64,000 nt of DNA from Sphingomonas yunnanensis (lineage in GTDB: Bacteria; Pseudomonadota; Alphaproteobacteria; Sphingomonadales; Sphingomonadaceae), in contig NZ_JAIOKB010000005.1 of NCBI RefSeq assembly GCF_019898765.1, forward strand, positions 248,001 through 312,000, written 5' to 3'. Both the position numbers and the translations under genes were made by a program. How positions within the stretch are numbered: the first letter of the stretch is position 1; every line of letters starts with the position of its first letter. The notes beneath the pieces were generated by a model that saw only the letters and a program-made list of their open reading frames with translations, was not told where the DNA came from and made no database searches. Of the stretch, positions 29,168-39,112 are shown in pieces.

Positions 29168-30280
29168 ATGGCCTCGGCCGACATCCTCTTCCGCCCGTTC
29201 CGCCTCAAGTCGCTCGAGCTGGCGAACCGCATCGTCATGGCGCCGATGACACGCACCTTCGCGCCCGAGGGCGTGCCCGGCGGCGCCAACGCGGCCTATT
29301 ATCGGCGTCGCGCCGAGGGCGGCGTGGGCCTGATCCTGTCCGAGGGCACGGTGATCGACCGCCCCGCCGCGCGCAACGAGCCCGCCATCCCCTTCTTCCA
29401 CGGCGAGGCGGCGCTGGCGGGCTGGCAGCAGGTGATCGACTCGGTCCACGCCGCCGGTGGCAAGATGGGCCCGCAGCTGTGGCACACCGGCTCGACCAGT
29501 GGGCAGAGCGGCTGGGAGCCCGAGGTGGCGGTGGAGAGCCCGTCGGGGCTGCTCGCACCGGACAAGCCCCGCGGGGAGGCGATGAGCGAGGAGGATATCG
29601 CCGACACCGTCGCCGCCTTCGCGCGCGCCGCGGCCGACGCTAAGCGGCTCGGCTTCGACACGGTCGAGATCCACGGCGCGCACGGCTATCTGATCGACCA
29701 GTTCTTCTGGTCGGGCACCAACAGGCGCGACGATCGCTACGGCGGCGCCACGATCCGCGAGCGCGCGCGGCTCGCGGGCGAGGTGGTGGCGGCGATCCGC
29801 GCCGCGGTGGGCGAGGATTATCCGATCATCCTGCGCGTCAGCCAGTGGAAGCAGCAGGACTTCGGCGCGCGGCTGGCGCACACGCCCGACGAGATGGCGG
29901 ACTGGCTCCAGCCCTTGGTCGACGCCGGGGTAGACGTGCTGCACTGCTCGCAGCGGCGCTTCTGGGAGCCCGAGTTCCCCGAGCTGGACGGCGAGCAGGG
30001 GCTGAACTTCGCCGGCTGGGCGAAGAAGCTCACCGGCGCGACGACGATCAGCGTCGGCTCGGTCGGCCTGTCAGGCGAGTTCATCGCGGCGTTCGGCGGC
30101 GAGGCGTCGCGGCCCGAGGGGCTGGAGCGGCTGATCGAGCGGATGGAGCGCGACGAGTTCGACCTGATCGCGGTCGGCCGCGCGCTGATCAGTGACCCGC
30201 AGTGGGTCGCCAAGGTGCGCACGGGCGACAGCGACGGACTCAAGGACTTCGACGCGAGCGCGCTGCGCGAACTGGTGTGA
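29168..30280 (+). CDS. Old Yellow Enzyme family NADH:flavin oxidoreductase
   Basis: 370 residues. FMN-binding TIM-barrel ene-reductase. Seen: LFRPFRLKSLELANRIVMAPMTR (7-29), GKMGPQLWHTGSTSG (about 97-111), GFDTVEIHGAHGYLIDQFFW (His-Asn-like catalytic region; here His-Gly-Ala-His), NRRDDRYGG, and FDLIAVGRALISDP for the phosphate of FMN. Such enzymes reduce electrophilic alkenes or nitro-esters. The divergent HxlR regulator makes it likely to be induced by an electrophile. Confidence 0.9.
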   Translation: MASADILFRPFRLKSLELANRIVMAPMTRTFAPEGVPGGANAAYYRRRAEGGVGLILSEGTVIDRPAARNEPAIPFFHGEAALAGWQQVIDSVHAAGGKMGPQLWHTGSTSGQSGWEPEVAVESPSGLLAPDKPRGEAMSEEDIADTVAAFARAAADAKRLGFDTVEIHGAHGYLIDQFFWSGTNRRDDRYGGATIRERARLAGEVVAAIRAAVGEDYPIILRVSQWKQQDFGARLAHTPDEMADWLQPLVDAGVDVLHCSQRRFWEPEFPELDGEQGLNFAGWAKKLTGATTISVGSVGLSGEFIAAFGGEASRPEGLERLIERMERDEFDLIAVGRALISDPQWVAKVRTGDSDGLKDFDASALRELV

Positions 30281-30328
30281 GGTGAGGGCGCGGGGGGTGG
30301 CAGGGCACGTCCTCCTCGCGCCACTTTC

Positions 30329-30422
30329 GTCATCCCCGCGCAGGCGGGGATCCAGACGCGCGGACCTTTGTGAGGGAGCCGGGGCGTCGGCGTGTAGGGA
30401 TCCCCGCCTGCGCGGGGATGAC
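30329..30422. repeat. REPIN-like inverted repeat, 94 bp
   Basis: Left arm GTCATCCCCGCGCAGGCGGGG, a self-complementary segment, and right arm CCCCGCCTGCGCGGGGATGAC, so each arm forms a hairpin and the two pair with each other. This is the CCCCGC arm variant of the family, at identical length. It sits in the 287-base gap after the oxidoreductase gene, the remainder of which holds no gene I can support. Confidence 0.75.
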
Positions 30423-30567
30423 GTATTCCGTAAACGCCACCGCGCGGGTCAGAGCCACCGCGTGGCTCGGGGCCACCGCCGCGTTCCGCTCGATCGCGGC
30501 TCCTGCGCCGCGGGCGGTGCGCAGCGTCGCGCGATGCGTTAGGCTCGCGTGAGTCGGAGACACGCGC

Positions 30568-30756
30568 ATGTTCATGGACTTCCGCGATCAGCCCCTGCCA
30601 CCGCGCTGGGAGCCACGCCCGCCCCGCCCGCGGCTGTCGGCGCGACAGGAGCGCTGGCTCGGGCGGCTGGTGCTCGTCAACATGCTGCTGCTGCTGCTCG
30701 CGCCGATCGGCGGCGCGACGCTGATCGACGCGTTGCTCACCTTGTTCCGGAACTGA
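30568..30756 (+). CDS. Small single-helix membrane protein
   Basis: 62 residues, ATG 30568 preceded by GGAG nine bases upstream. A Pro/Arg-rich N-terminus is followed by one hydrophobic helix (LVLVNMLLLLLAPIGGATLI, about residues 36-55) and a short tail. No recognised family. It ends seven bases before the 3' end of the chemoreceptor remnant, which is on the other strand. Confidence 0.55.
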   Translation: MFMDFRDQPLPPRWEPRPPRPRLSARQERWLGRLVLVNMLLLLLAPIGGATLIDALLTLFRN

Positions 30757-30763
30757 CCCGGGC

Positions 30764-31604
30764 TCAGCCGCGCGCGCTGCGCGGCCGCAGCGTCACCGCA
30801 CGAGTGTTCGGCTCGGCGGGGTCGAGCCGGAAGCGGCCGACCTGACCGCCCAGCGTCGCGGCGCGCTCGGCGAGGCCGTGGGTGGCGGCGTTCGTCTGCT
30901 GCGCCATCGCCGCATTCTCCTGCGTCATGCGGCTCATCTCGGCGATGGCGGTGTTGACCTGCGCGATCCCGCCGGCCTGCTGGCGCGCGCCGGTCGCCAC
31001 CTCGCCGACCAGCCCGCGCACGTCCTCGACCCGTGCCAGGATCTGGCGCAGTGCCGCCGCGGTCTCGTCGACGAGGCCGACCCCGGTGCCGATCTCGTCC
31101 GCGGTAGCGGCGATCTGCGCCTTCACCTCGCCCGCCGCCCCGGCCGAGCGCTGCGCCAGCGCGCGCACCGCCTGCGCCACCACCGCGAAGCCGCGGCCGG
31201 CGTCGCCGGCACGCGCCGCCTCCATCCCGGCGTTGAGCGCGAGCAGGTTGGTCTGGAACGCGATGCCGTCGATCACCGCGATGATCTCGCCGATCGCTCT
31301 GCCCGATCGCTCGATCCCGCTCATCGCCGCGATCGCGGGCGTCGCGATATCGCCCCCGGCGAGCGCCGCGGCGCTCGCGTCCGCGGCGAGCCGGTCGGCG
31401 CGCGCGCCGTCCCCCGCGGTGGCGGCGATGCTCCGGGTCAGCTGGTCGAGCGCCGCGGCGCTCTGCTCCAGCGCGGCGGGCTGCCGCTCGGGCGAGGTGA
31501 TGCCGGCGCGCACCCCGACGAACTCCTCGCGCGCATAGCCGAACAGCCGCAGCGTGGCGGGATTGCCGTCGAGGCGGCGACCGTGGCCGCCGCCCCACCG
31601 CGGG
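30764..31604 (-). pseudogene. 5'-truncated methyl-accepting chemotaxis protein remnant
   Basis: The C-terminal three quarters is a cytoplasmic MCP signalling hairpin: [38 protein letters not shown], then paired coiled coils ending in FRLDPAEP. Upstream, the same frame reads [20 protein letters not shown], the core of a PAS domain, immediately joined to the MCP helix, so part of the PAS domain is missing. No start codon is available in this frame before the stop of the TonB receptor gene at 31605; only an internal GTG at 31513 could start translation. Thus the 5' end and part of the sensor have been deleted. Its protein would lack the sensor. Confidence 0.75.
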
Positions 31605-34517
31605 TCAGAAGCCGTAGCTCAGCCGCGCGTAGCCGAAGCGGCCGGGCACGTCATAGGTGGTCGGGTCGTAATTGTTCAGGCTGCACGAGAAGCAGGCGGG
31701 CGGATCGGTGTCGAACACGTTGTTGACGCCGAGCGTGAGCCCGATCTTCTCGTCGAGCCAGGACGGGCGGAACGACAGCTGCACGTCGCCGTAGAAGCGG
31801 CTCTTCAACTTGTTGCCGCCCTGGCTCTCGACCACGTCGTCGATGTAGCGGCCGGTGAACGCCGCCGCGACCGGGCCGATGTCCCAGTCGAGCGTCGCCT
31901 GGCCCTTGAAGTGGGGATAGGCCTGGTCCGGGCTGCCGCGCTCGGTGCCGGTGTAGCTGGTCGTGGTCGTGCCGTCGGTGGCGGGGACGATCTCCTCGTA
32001 CCTCAGCAGGTAGTTGCCGCTCACCGACAGGCCGAACGTGCCCGCGCCGGTCGGCTGCGTGCGCAGGTTGAAGGTGGCGTCGATCCCGCGCGTGCGGATC
32101 CCGCCGGTGTTGAGCAGGGTGCCGTTGATCGAGGAGATGAAGCCGTTGGGCGTGCGCGCCACCGCGCCGCACGACAGGTCGTCGCCGGTCTGGACGCAGC
32201 GGTCGAGCAGGACGTTGGCCGGGATCGAGGCGATCGCGCCGTCCACCTTGATGTCATAGTAATTGACCTCGAGACTGAGCGCGCTGGCGAACCCCTGGCG
32301 CGCCCAGGCCGGGCTGTAGACGCCGCCGAACACCCAGGTGCGCGCGGTCTCCGGGCGCAGCGCCGCGTTGCCGCCGGTCTGCACGCTGATCTGGCCGCCC
32401 TGCGGCTCGGTGTAGCTGCCGTTGGCGGGGACGCCGTTGGCGATGCAATTGGCGCGCACTGTCGGGTTGCCCTGGAACAGCCCGCCCGCGGCGCTGGTGC
32501 AGGGATCGTCGAGCGGCTGGTCGAAGCGCGACTGCGCGCCGAACAGCTCGCCGATCGAGGCGGCGCGATAGCTCTCGGCATATTGGCCGCGCAGCAGCAG
32601 GTCGCTGACCGGCTTCCACAGCGCGCCGCCCGAGTAGGTCGTGTTGCCGCCGTACGTCGAGAAGTTGGAGTGGCGCACCGCGCCGTTGAGCTCGACCAGC
32701 TGGAGGAAGGGCACGTCGCGGATCAGCGGCAGCCGGATCTCGCCGTACACCTCGTCGACGTTGAAGCGGCCGCGCGCGGCCTGCGCGGGGATGTCCGCGC
32801 CGAGCCCGGCCTGGATCACCGGATCGGGGGTGAAGCTGCCCTGCTGGTAGCGATGCTCATAGCCCGCCGCGATGCCGATCGGGCCGCCCGGCAGGTCGAA
32901 CAGCTCGCCCGACACGTTGAAGGTATAGTCACGCAGCTGCTGCTGGCTGCGCGAGCGCTCGTCGAAGCCGACGAAGCTCAGCATCTCGGGCGTGATCGAA
33001 CCCTGGCCGCCGAAGATGTTGAACGGCACGCACCCGTCGGTGCACTGGCTGACGGGGCCGAGCGCCTGCGCCAGCCGCGCGGCGTTGAGGTTGCCGGTGA
33101 AGAGCTGGTGCGCGTCGTTGCTGCCGAGCACCGCGTTGGCGTCATAATACCAGTTCTTGCCGAACAGCTGGAACTTGCCGTCGACCGTGCCGGTGACGGT
33201 GAAGGTGTCGACCGTCTGGCTGTAGGTGCGCTGCCCCGCCTCGATCAGGCGGCGGCCGATCAGCGAGTAGGTCGCGGCCTGGCCGTTCGCCCCCGAGTTG
33301 AGCGTGATGCCGAACGGGTTGAAGGGGTTGGTGGCGTCGATCGAGATCGTGTCGAGCAGGTTGCCGTTGCCCGCGTCGGGACCGATGTTGAGCGGAAGGA
33401 AGGCCGCGCGGTTCTGCGACTGGCGGTGCGCCCAGGTCGCCTTCAGCCGCACGTTGAACAGATCGCTGAACTCGGCGCGCGCGTTGGCGAAGCCGCCGTA
33501 GCGCTCGTTCGGCGTCAGGAAGTAATTGTACGGCGCGAAGTTGAAGCGGTCCGCGCTGGTGAAGGCGCGGAAGTCGCCGCCGACCAGGGTGGGATCATAG
33601 ACGCCGCGACCGTTGAGCGGGGCGTTGCGCACCGTCACCGTGCCGCCTGCGGGCAGCGAGGGGTTGCCCGGGCTGAACACGACTCGCCCGTTAAGCGCGG
33701 CGCCCGAGCAGCCGCCGATCACGTCGGTGCAGCTGGTCTGGCCCGGATTGGGGAATTGCGAGATGCTGCGGTCGGCGGCGCTGACCGGGTCCTGCTTAGT
33801 GTAGAAACCGCCGACGTCGAGATGGACCCGCTCGCTGCCGCCGCCCCAGCTCAGCTGGTAATTCTGCGTGCCGCCGTCGTTCTCGCCGAGATACTGGCCG
33901 TATTGCGCCTGCGCGCGGAAGCCCTTCTGGCCCGATCGGGTGATGATGTTGACCACGCCGCCGATCGCGTCCGAGCCGTACAGCGCGGAGGCGGCCGACT
34001 GCAGCACCTCGACGCGCTGGATCATCACGTCCGGGATCGAGTTGAGGTCGACCGTGCCGGGGATGCCGCTCGCGCTCGCGCCGTTGACGTAGCGCAGGCC
34101 GTCGACCAGCACGAGCGTGCGCTTGGCGCCGAGGTAGCGAAGGTCGATCGCGGCCGAGCCGGCGCCGACGCCGCCGCCGTCGGGCGGGTTGCCGAGGTTG
34201 CCCGAGTTGTTGAACTTGGAATTGAGCCCGCCCGACGAGGCCGGGATGCGCTGCAGCACATCGGCGATCGAGGAGAGGCCGGTCTTGGCGATCGCGGCCT
34301 CGTCGACGGTCACGACCGGCGAGGGATTGTCGAGCGGGTCGCGGCGGATGCGCGAGCCGGTCACGACCACGTCCTCGCCGGTCTGCGCGGCGATCTGCGC
34401 GGCGTCCTGCTCGGGGGCGGCCTGGGCGTGCGCCGCGGCGGGCAGCGCCGCGGCGGCGGTGAGCGCGAGCAGGCTTGATGCGAGGAGGCGGTGACGTCGG
34501 GCGAGCGATCGCTTCAT
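31605..34517 (-). CDS. TonB-dependent outer-membrane receptor
   Basis: 970 residues from ATG 34517. Signal peptide to about residue 32 (AAHAQA). Plug: [74 protein letters not shown] and [10 protein letters not shown]. The barrel ends [11 protein letters not shown] with the terminal aromatic residue expected of BamA substrates. This is the second intact TonB receptor of the window; the ligand is unknown. The downstream chemoreceptor remnant begins right at its stop, marking a deletion junction. Confidence 0.93.
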   Translation of the reverse strand: MKRSLARRHRLLASSLLALTAAAALPAAAHAQAAPEQDAAQIAAQTGEDVVVTGSRIRRDPLDNPSPVVTVDEAAIAKTGLSSIADVLQRIPASSGGLNSKFNNSGNLGNPPDGGGVGAGSAAIDLRYLGAKRTLVLVDGLRYVNGASASGIPGTVDLNSIPDVMIQRVEVLQSAASALYGSDAIGGVVNIITRSGQKGFRAQAQYGQYLGENDGGTQNYQLSWGGGSERVHLDVGGFYTKQDPVSAADRSISQFPNPGQTSCTDVIGGCSGAALNGRVVFSPGNPSLPAGGTVTVRNAPLNGRGVYDPTLVGGDFRAFTSADRFNFAPYNYFLTPNERYGGFANARAEFSDLFNVRLKATWAHRQSQNRAAFLPLNIGPDAGNGNLLDTISIDATNPFNPFGITLNSGANGQAATYSLIGRRLIEAGQRTYSQTVDTFTVTGTVDGKFQLFGKNWYYDANAVLGSNDAHQLFTGNLNAARLAQALGPVSQCTDGCVPFNIFGGQGSITPEMLSFVGFDERSRSQQQLRDYTFNVSGELFDLPGGPIGIAAGYEHRYQQGSFTPDPVIQAGLGADIPAQAARGRFNVDEVYGEIRLPLIRDVPFLQLVELNGAVRHSNFSTYGGNTTYSGGALWKPVSDLLLRGQYAESYRAASIGELFGAQSRFDQPLDDPCTSAAGGLFQGNPTVRANCIANGVPANGSYTEPQGGQISVQTGGNAALRPETARTWVFGGVYSPAWARQGFASALSLEVNYYDIKVDGAIASIPANVLLDRCVQTGDDLSCGAVARTPNGFISSINGTLLNTGGIRTRGIDATFNLRTQPTGAGTFGLSVSGNYLLRYEEIVPATDGTTTTSYTGTERGSPDQAYPHFKGQATLDWDIGPVAAAFTGRYIDDVVESQGGNKLKSRFYGDVQLSFRPSWLDEKIGLTLGVNNVFDTDPPACFSCSLNNYDPTTYDVPGRFGYARLSYGF

Positions 34518-34770
34518 GGGTCTTCCCTGTGCAGCGGCGCCTTGTGCGGCGCCTGTCCGACAGGATGCTGCAGAGCGACGGGGCTAGGCGGCAAGGTTAT
34601 TTGTAGTGCGAAATGATCTTCGACAGAAAATATCAGGGCATTGTGGTAAATAAGACACGTAGATGACAGTCGCAGTCGCGAGGTCCGCCACGAGGATTGC
34701 CGGGGGCGGCTGACCCGACCCTGGCGTTCTTCCTCCCGGTCCTCAGTCGGGATGGTCGCTCCCCGTCAGC

Positions 34771-34974
34771 TCACAGCCGCAGCGACACGCCCGCGACGAT
34801 CTGCCGGCCGAGCAGGTCATCGCCCATGATCGTGGCGCTCCCGTCCTGCCGCGGGATGCCGGTGCCCTCGAGGGCGTAGAAAGTGAGCGGCATGGCCCCG
34901 CGGTGGCGCCGGTTGACCGAGACGCTGGTGCTGTTGTCCGGCGCGGTCCAGGTAGGCGCAGCTGCGGTGCCAGC
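34771..34974 (-). pseudogene. Possible remnant of an outer-membrane barrel C-terminus
   Basis: In the 509-base gap between the TonB receptor and the pirin gene, one minus-strand frame is open from about 34974 to the TGA at 34771 and gives WTAPDNSTSVSVNRRHRGA, then PLTFYALEGTG, QDGSATIMGDDLLGRQ and IVAGVSLRL. The alternating polar/hydrophobic pattern and the terminal strand look like the last strands of an outer-membrane barrel. No start codon or upstream part is present. The rest of the gap (34518-34770) is AT-richer promoter-like DNA for the TonB receptor gene, without a gene. Confidence 0.3.
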
Positions 34975-35026
34975 GCGGCAGGCGCTCGCCGCAGCCCGCG
35001 CCGGCGAAGCGTTGCCGCGGCCGACG

Positions 35027-35725
35027 TCAGGCCGCGTCGACCAGCACCAGCTCGCTGTCCTCGAGCGCGATGACGCTCAGCACCTCGACCTCGCTGATCG
35101 CGGCGCCGTCGCGCGCCGCGACGCGGACACCGTCGATCTCGACCGCGCCGGTGGCGGGCACCAGATAGGCCTTGCGGTCGCGGCCGAGCGGATAGTCGGC
35201 GCGTTCGCCCTTGCGCAAGGTCGCGCCGACCACCCGCGCGTCGGTGCGGATCGGCAGCGCGTCGCCGTCGCCGTCGTAGCCGCTGGCGAGCGTGACGAAC
35301 TGGCCCGAGCGCTCGCCCCTGGGGAAAGGCTTGGCGCCCCATTGCGGCTGGTCGCCGGTGCGCGTCGGCACGATCCAGATCTGGAAGATGCGCGTGGTCA
35401 CGTCCTCCATGTTATACTCGGCGTGGCGGATGCCGGTGCCCGCACTCATCACCTGCACGTCGCCCGCCTCGGTGCGGCCGGTGTTGCCGAGATTGTCCTG
35501 GTGCGTGATCGCGCCCTCGCGGACATAGGTGATGATCTCCATGTCGCGGTGCGGGTGCGGCGGGAAGCCGGTCTTGGGCGCGATCGTGTCGTCGTTCCAG
35601 ACGCGCAGATTGCCCCAGTGGGTGCGTGCGGGGTCGTGGTAGCCGCCGAAGGAGAAATGGTGCTTGGCGTCGAGCCAGCCGTGGTTGGCGCCGCCGAGCG
35701 AGGCGAGGGGGCGGAGGTCGATCAT
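35027..35725 (-). CDS. Pirin family protein
   Basis: 232 residues from ATG 35725, chosen because GGGAG lies at the right distance; an upstream GTG overlaps that site. A bicupin fold with the pirin signature: FPPHPHRDMEIITYVREGAI with the metal His residues, HQDNLGN, AGDVQVMSAGTGIRHAEYN, and IFQIWIVPTRTGDQPQW. Relatives such as YhhW act as quercetin 2,3-dioxygenases in vitro; the natural substrate is unsettled. Divergent from the LysR regulator 113 bases away. Confidence 0.9.
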   Translation of the reverse strand: MIDLRPLASLGGANHGWLDAKHHFSFGGYHDPARTHWGNLRVWNDDTIAPKTGFPPHPHRDMEIITYVREGAITHQDNLGNTGRTEAGDVQVMSAGTGIRHAEYNMEDVTTRIFQIWIVPTRTGDQPQWGAKPFPRGERSGQFVTLASGYDGDGDALPIRTDARVVGATLRKGERADYPLGRDRKAYLVPATGAVEIDGVRVAARDGAAISEVEVLSVIALEDSELVLVDAA

Positions 35726-35838
35726 GCTGTTCACTCCCGTTGGCCGGCGCGTCGCCGGGGCATGGCGATGATCTAGGGCTTGCGGACCCTCGCGTTCAGC
35801 CGGATAAATTCGTCCGTCATGTTCGAGGAAGTGGAACA

Positions 35839-36768
35839 GTGAGCGAGCCCGGCACGCCGACCTTCGACCAGCTGCGCCTGTTCCTCGCGATCGTCGACGA
35901 GGGCAGCTTCGGCGCGGCGGCGCGCCGCCTCAACCGCGCGGTGTCGGTGGTCAGCTACGGCATCGCCAACCTCGAGGCGCAGCTCGGGCTGATCTTGTTC
36001 GAGCGCGAGGGCACGCGGCGCCCGGTGCTGACCGAGGCGGGGCGCGCGGTGCTCGCCGAGGCGCGCGCGGTCGCCGCGGGGATCGACGGGCTGCGCGCCA
36101 AGGCGCGCGGGCTGCTCCAGGGGCTGGAGGCCGAGGTGGTGCTCGCGGTCGACGTGATGCTGCCGGCGGAGCGGCTCGGCCGCGTGCTGCGCGGCTTCGC
36201 GCGCGACTATCCCACGGTGGCGCTGCGGCTCCAGGTCGAGGCGCTGGGCGCGGTGGCGGCGATGGTGCTCGACCGCGCCGCCGCGATCGGCGTGTCCGGC
36301 CCGCTCGCCGCCGGGGTGGAGGGGCTGGAGTGCGAGGCGGCGGGGGCGCTGGCGATGGTGCCGGTCGCCGCCCCCGACCACCCGCTCGGGCGCATGACGT
36401 CGATCGCGCCCGGCGCGGCGCGCGGCTACACGCAGCTGGTGCTGAGCGACCGCTCGCGCTTCACCGAGGGGCGTGACTTCGCGGTGGTGAGCCACCAGAC
36501 GTGGCGTCTGGCAGACCTTGGCGCCAAGCACGCGCTGCTGCGCGAGGGGATCGGCTGGGGCAACATGCCGCTGCCGATGGTGGCGGACGACCTGCTCGCG
36601 GGTACGTTGGTGCGGCTGGCGCTGCCCGACCATCCCGGCGGCATCTACCGCTTCGGCACGATCTGGCGCCGTGACTCGCCGCCGGGGCCGGCGGCCTCGT
36701 GGCTGCTGGCGCAGTTCGTCGCGGAGGGGCGGGCCGACGCGGCCGAGGCGGGGCTGGGGGATATCTGA
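35839..36768 (+). CDS. LysR family transcription regulator
   Basis: 309 residues from GTG 35839 with GAGGAAG upstream. The N-terminal helix-turn-helix (FDQLRLFLAIVDEGSFGAAARRL...VVSYGIANLEAQLGLILFER) is the LysR signature. The remaining residues form the two-lobed ligand domain. It is divergent from the pirin gene, the classic LysR arrangement, so it probably activates or represses pirin in response to an unknown effector. Confidence 0.92.
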   Translation: MSEPGTPTFDQLRLFLAIVDEGSFGAAARRLNRAVSVVSYGIANLEAQLGLILFEREGTRRPVLTEAGRAVLAEARAVAAGIDGLRAKARGLLQGLEAEVVLAVDVMLPAERLGRVLRGFARDYPTVALRLQVEALGAVAAMVLDRAAAIGVSGPLAAGVEGLECEAAGALAMVPVAAPDHPLGRMTSIAPGAARGYTQLVLSDRSRFTEGRDFAVVSHQTWRLADLGAKHALLREGIGWGNMPLPMVADDLLAGTLVRLALPDHPGGIYRFGTIWRRDSPPGPAASWLLAQFVAEGRADAAEAGLGDI

Positions 36769-36780
36769 GGGCCAGTCGTA

Positions 36781-36992
36781 GATCCTCCTGGCTCGGGGCG
36801 GGGGGGGGGGAGGGCCGAGCAGGTCGCCATGTCACCCGGACATGGCTGGGATTGCCGGGGGCAATTCCACCTGCACGACAGCCGCAGGCTGGTGGAGGGG
36901 GGCTGCCACAGGCGCTGTGCTTCGCGGCGAGCCCCCTCCACCACGCCGCTGCGCGGCGCGGTCCCCCCCCCCCCCGCCAAGCGGGGAGGATC
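36781..36992. repeat. Long inverted repeat with G and C homopolymers
   Basis: GATCCTCC at the left end matches GGAGGATC at the right. Inside are a run of ten or more G at about 36799-36809, a run of thirteen C at about 36964-36976, and a paired CTGGTGGAGGGGGCT / AGCCCCCTCCACC. It fills the gap between LysR and the DUF2946 gene. Homopolymers of this length are prone to slippage and to sequencing error. Confidence 0.6.
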
Positions 36993-37062
36993 TAATTCTT
37001 CCCCGATGCCGTGCTGACCGACGTCGTTGCGCCGCCCTCAGCGGGCGCCTAGTCCACTTCGC

Positions 37063-37449
37063 GTGACGTCGCTGCGCCGACTCCTCGCGAACAGCCCGCG
37101 CCTGGCCCTGTGGCTGGTGGCGGCGGCGCTCGCGGTGCGGTTGCTCATCCCGGCCGGCTACATGCTGAGCCCGACCCGGCCGCTCGCACTCGTCGCCTGC
37201 CCCGGGGTCGCGCCGGTGGCGCATCACGGCCACGCCGGCTCCCCGGCCCATCACCAGGCGCCCGACCAGCCCTGTGCCTTCGCCGCGCTCGCCGCGCCGC
37301 TCGCGGTCGCCGCCGCGCTGGTGCTGCCCGCGGTGGCACTGCGCGTTGCCGCTTCGCCGGCTCCTCGTCCGCGCGCCGTCGCCGCGCCGCGCGCGCCGCC
37401 GCGGTGGCGCCCGCCGCTGCGCGCGCCGCCGCTCGCCCTCCTCGCCTGA
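37063..37449 (+). CDS. DUF2946-like small membrane protein
   Basis: 128 residues if the GTG at 37063 is used; an upstream in-frame ATG at 37027 would add twelve residues. One hydrophobic helix (LALWLVAAALAVRLLIPAGY) then CPGVAPVAHHGHAGSPAHH and DQPCAFAALAAPLA, a His-rich, Cys-bearing segment typical of the DUF2946 family, then a second helix and an Arg/Pro-rich tail. Such proteins often sit beside PepSY and TonB genes in metal-linked loci; a PepSY gene follows here. Metal binding is inference. Confidence 0.65.
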   Translation: MTSLRRLLANSPRLALWLVAAALAVRLLIPAGYMLSPTRPLALVACPGVAPVAHHGHAGSPAHHQAPDQPCAFAALAAPLAVAAALVLPAVALRVAASPAPRPRAVAAPRAPPRWRPPLRAPPLALLA

Positions 37450-37625
37450 CCCGTCGCCGGCGCGCGCGCCGGTGCCCGTTCCAGCCGCGCGCGTGCCCAG
37501 CGCCGCGCGCGGGCGCACGAGGGATCGTCCGCGATGACCGTTGTTTCCTGCCGCACGCGCCCCGATGAGCGCGTTGTTAACCATCTCTGCGCTACGCCGC
37601 GCGCCGTCCAGGCGGAGCGGTGACG

Positions 37626-38921
37626 ATGGCGGACCTGTATCGCGCGGTGTGGCGCTGGCATTTCTTCGCCGGCCTGCTCACGCTCCCCTTCCTGCTGTGG
37701 CTCGCGGTGACGGGCTCGCTGTACCTCTACAAGCCCGAGCTCGAGCGGGTCGTCTACGGCGACTGGCTGCGCGCCGCCGCGCCCGGCGCGCCGCTGCCCG
37801 CGGGCACGCTGGCGGCGCGCGTCGAGCGGCAGACCGGCGGCCGCGTCGTCCAGCTGCTCCGCCCCGCCGGCGACGACGAGGCGTGGCGGATCACCTATGC
37901 CTTGCCCGACGGTGCCAGCCGCATGGCGTTCGTCGACCCGGGCAACGGCCAAATCGCCGGCACGACGACGCCGGGCGGGATGATGCAGACGGTCAAGAAG
38001 CTCCACAGCCTCGCGCTGACCGGCTGGGTCGGCAATTGGCTGATCGAGATCGCGGCGGGCTGGTCGATCGTGCTGGTGCTGAGCGGGCTGTATCTGTGGT
38101 GGCGGCGCGGCCGCGCGCCCGCGATCGGCGTCCGCGGTCCACCGGTGAAGCGGCTGTTCTGGCGCGACCTCCACGCCTCGACCGGGCTGGTGGCGGGGGC
38201 GGTGATCCTGTTCCTCTCGCTCAGCGGGCTGCCGTGGAGCGCGGTCTGGGGCCGGAACGTCCAGGCCGCGGTGGCGGGCGCGGGGTGGGGCCGGCCGCCC
38301 GCGCCGGTCGCGCCCGCGCTCGAGCACGCGCAGCACGACCTGCCCTGGTCGCTCCAGCAGCGCCCGATGCCGCACGGGCGGTCGATGCACGGCAGCGCGG
38401 CGATCACCGCCGACCAGGCGCTCGCCGTCGCGGCACGGCGCGGCGTGGCGCGCGACTATGCGTTGAGCTGGCCCGCCGCGCCCGGCGCGCCCTGGCTGGT
38501 CAGCGCCAACCTCGGGCCCGCGCAGGCGGCGCACGTGATCTACGTCGACGCCGCCGACGCGCGCGTGCTGCAGGACGCGCGCTTCGGCGATTTCGGCGGC
38601 GCCGCGCGCGTGATCGAGTGGAGCGCCGCGGTCCATCAGGGCAAGCAGTATGGCGAGCCCAACCGGCTGGTGATGCTCGCCGCCTGCGTCGCGCTGGCGC
38701 TGCTGTGCGTGAGCGCGCCGGTGATGTGGTGGAAGCGCCGACCGCGCGGGCGCGTCGGCGCGCCGCCGGGACAGAGCGGCGCCGGGCTGGTCACGATCAT
38801 GGGCGTGGCCGGGCTGCTCTTCCCGCTGACCGGGCTGACGATGGTGGCGGCGCTCGCCGGGCAGGCGGCGTGGCGATGGGGCGGCCGGCGCCGCGGGCGA
38901 GCGCTGGTGGCGGCGGAATAG
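37626..38921 (+). CDS. PepSY-associated transmembrane protein
   Basis: 431 residues from ATG 37626, preferred over the GTG two codons earlier because of GGAGCGG spacing. Four to five membrane helices: WHFFAGLLTLPFLLWLAVTG (about 14-33), WSIVLVLSGLYLWWRRG, VAGAVILFLSLSGLPWSAVW, and two near the C-terminus. The periplasmic parts carry PepSY-like segments (LHASTGL, AVHQGKQYG). This family resembles the PiuB/siderophore-reductase group linked to iron uptake. It forms a likely operon with the DUF2946 gene. Confidence 0.85.
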   Translation: MADLYRAVWRWHFFAGLLTLPFLLWLAVTGSLYLYKPELERVVYGDWLRAAAPGAPLPAGTLAARVERQTGGRVVQLLRPAGDDEAWRITYALPDGASRMAFVDPGNGQIAGTTTPGGMMQTVKKLHSLALTGWVGNWLIEIAAGWSIVLVLSGLYLWWRRGRAPAIGVRGPPVKRLFWRDLHASTGLVAGAVILFLSLSGLPWSAVWGRNVQAAVAGAGWGRPPAPVAPALEHAQHDLPWSLQQRPMPHGRSMHGSAAITADQALAVAARRGVARDYALSWPAAPGAPWLVSANLGPAQAAHVIYVDAADARVLQDARFGDFGGAARVIEWSAAVHQGKQYGEPNRLVMLAACVALALLCVSAPVMWWKRRPRGRVGAPPGQSGAGLVTIMGVAGLLFPLTGLTMVAALAGQAAWRWGGRRRGRALVAAE

Positions 38922-38942
38922 CCGCGCGCGGTCCTATCGCCG

Positions 38943-39019
38943 GTGCTGCTGCGTCCGTGGGAGCCCAGGGTCCCACGGGAAGCGATCGTGGCGCTGGGCT
39001 CCTGCGTGCGCAGGAGCAC
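38943..39019. repeat. GCTCC-type inverted repeat, 77 bp (second copy)
   Basis: GTGCTGCTGCGTCCGTGGGAGCCCAG on the left and CTGGGCTCCTGCGTGCGCAGGAGCAC on the right. It is the same length as the copy at 22473-22549 and shares the right half almost base for base, while the left half differs. It occupies the gap before the oligopeptidase gene. Confidence 0.7.
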
Positions 39020-39112
39020 GGTTCGCTTCGGCTCAGGCTGACGAGTGCGGCGGCGGCGAAGCGGCAGCCCCCCACTGGCAAGCCGCTCCCGCCGTCCCTA
39101 TCATCGTAGGCG

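Noticed and set aside
31554..34478. 974-residue plus-strand frame opposite the TonB receptor
   Set aside because: Antisense shadow of a strongly supported TonB receptor; no motif or start signal.
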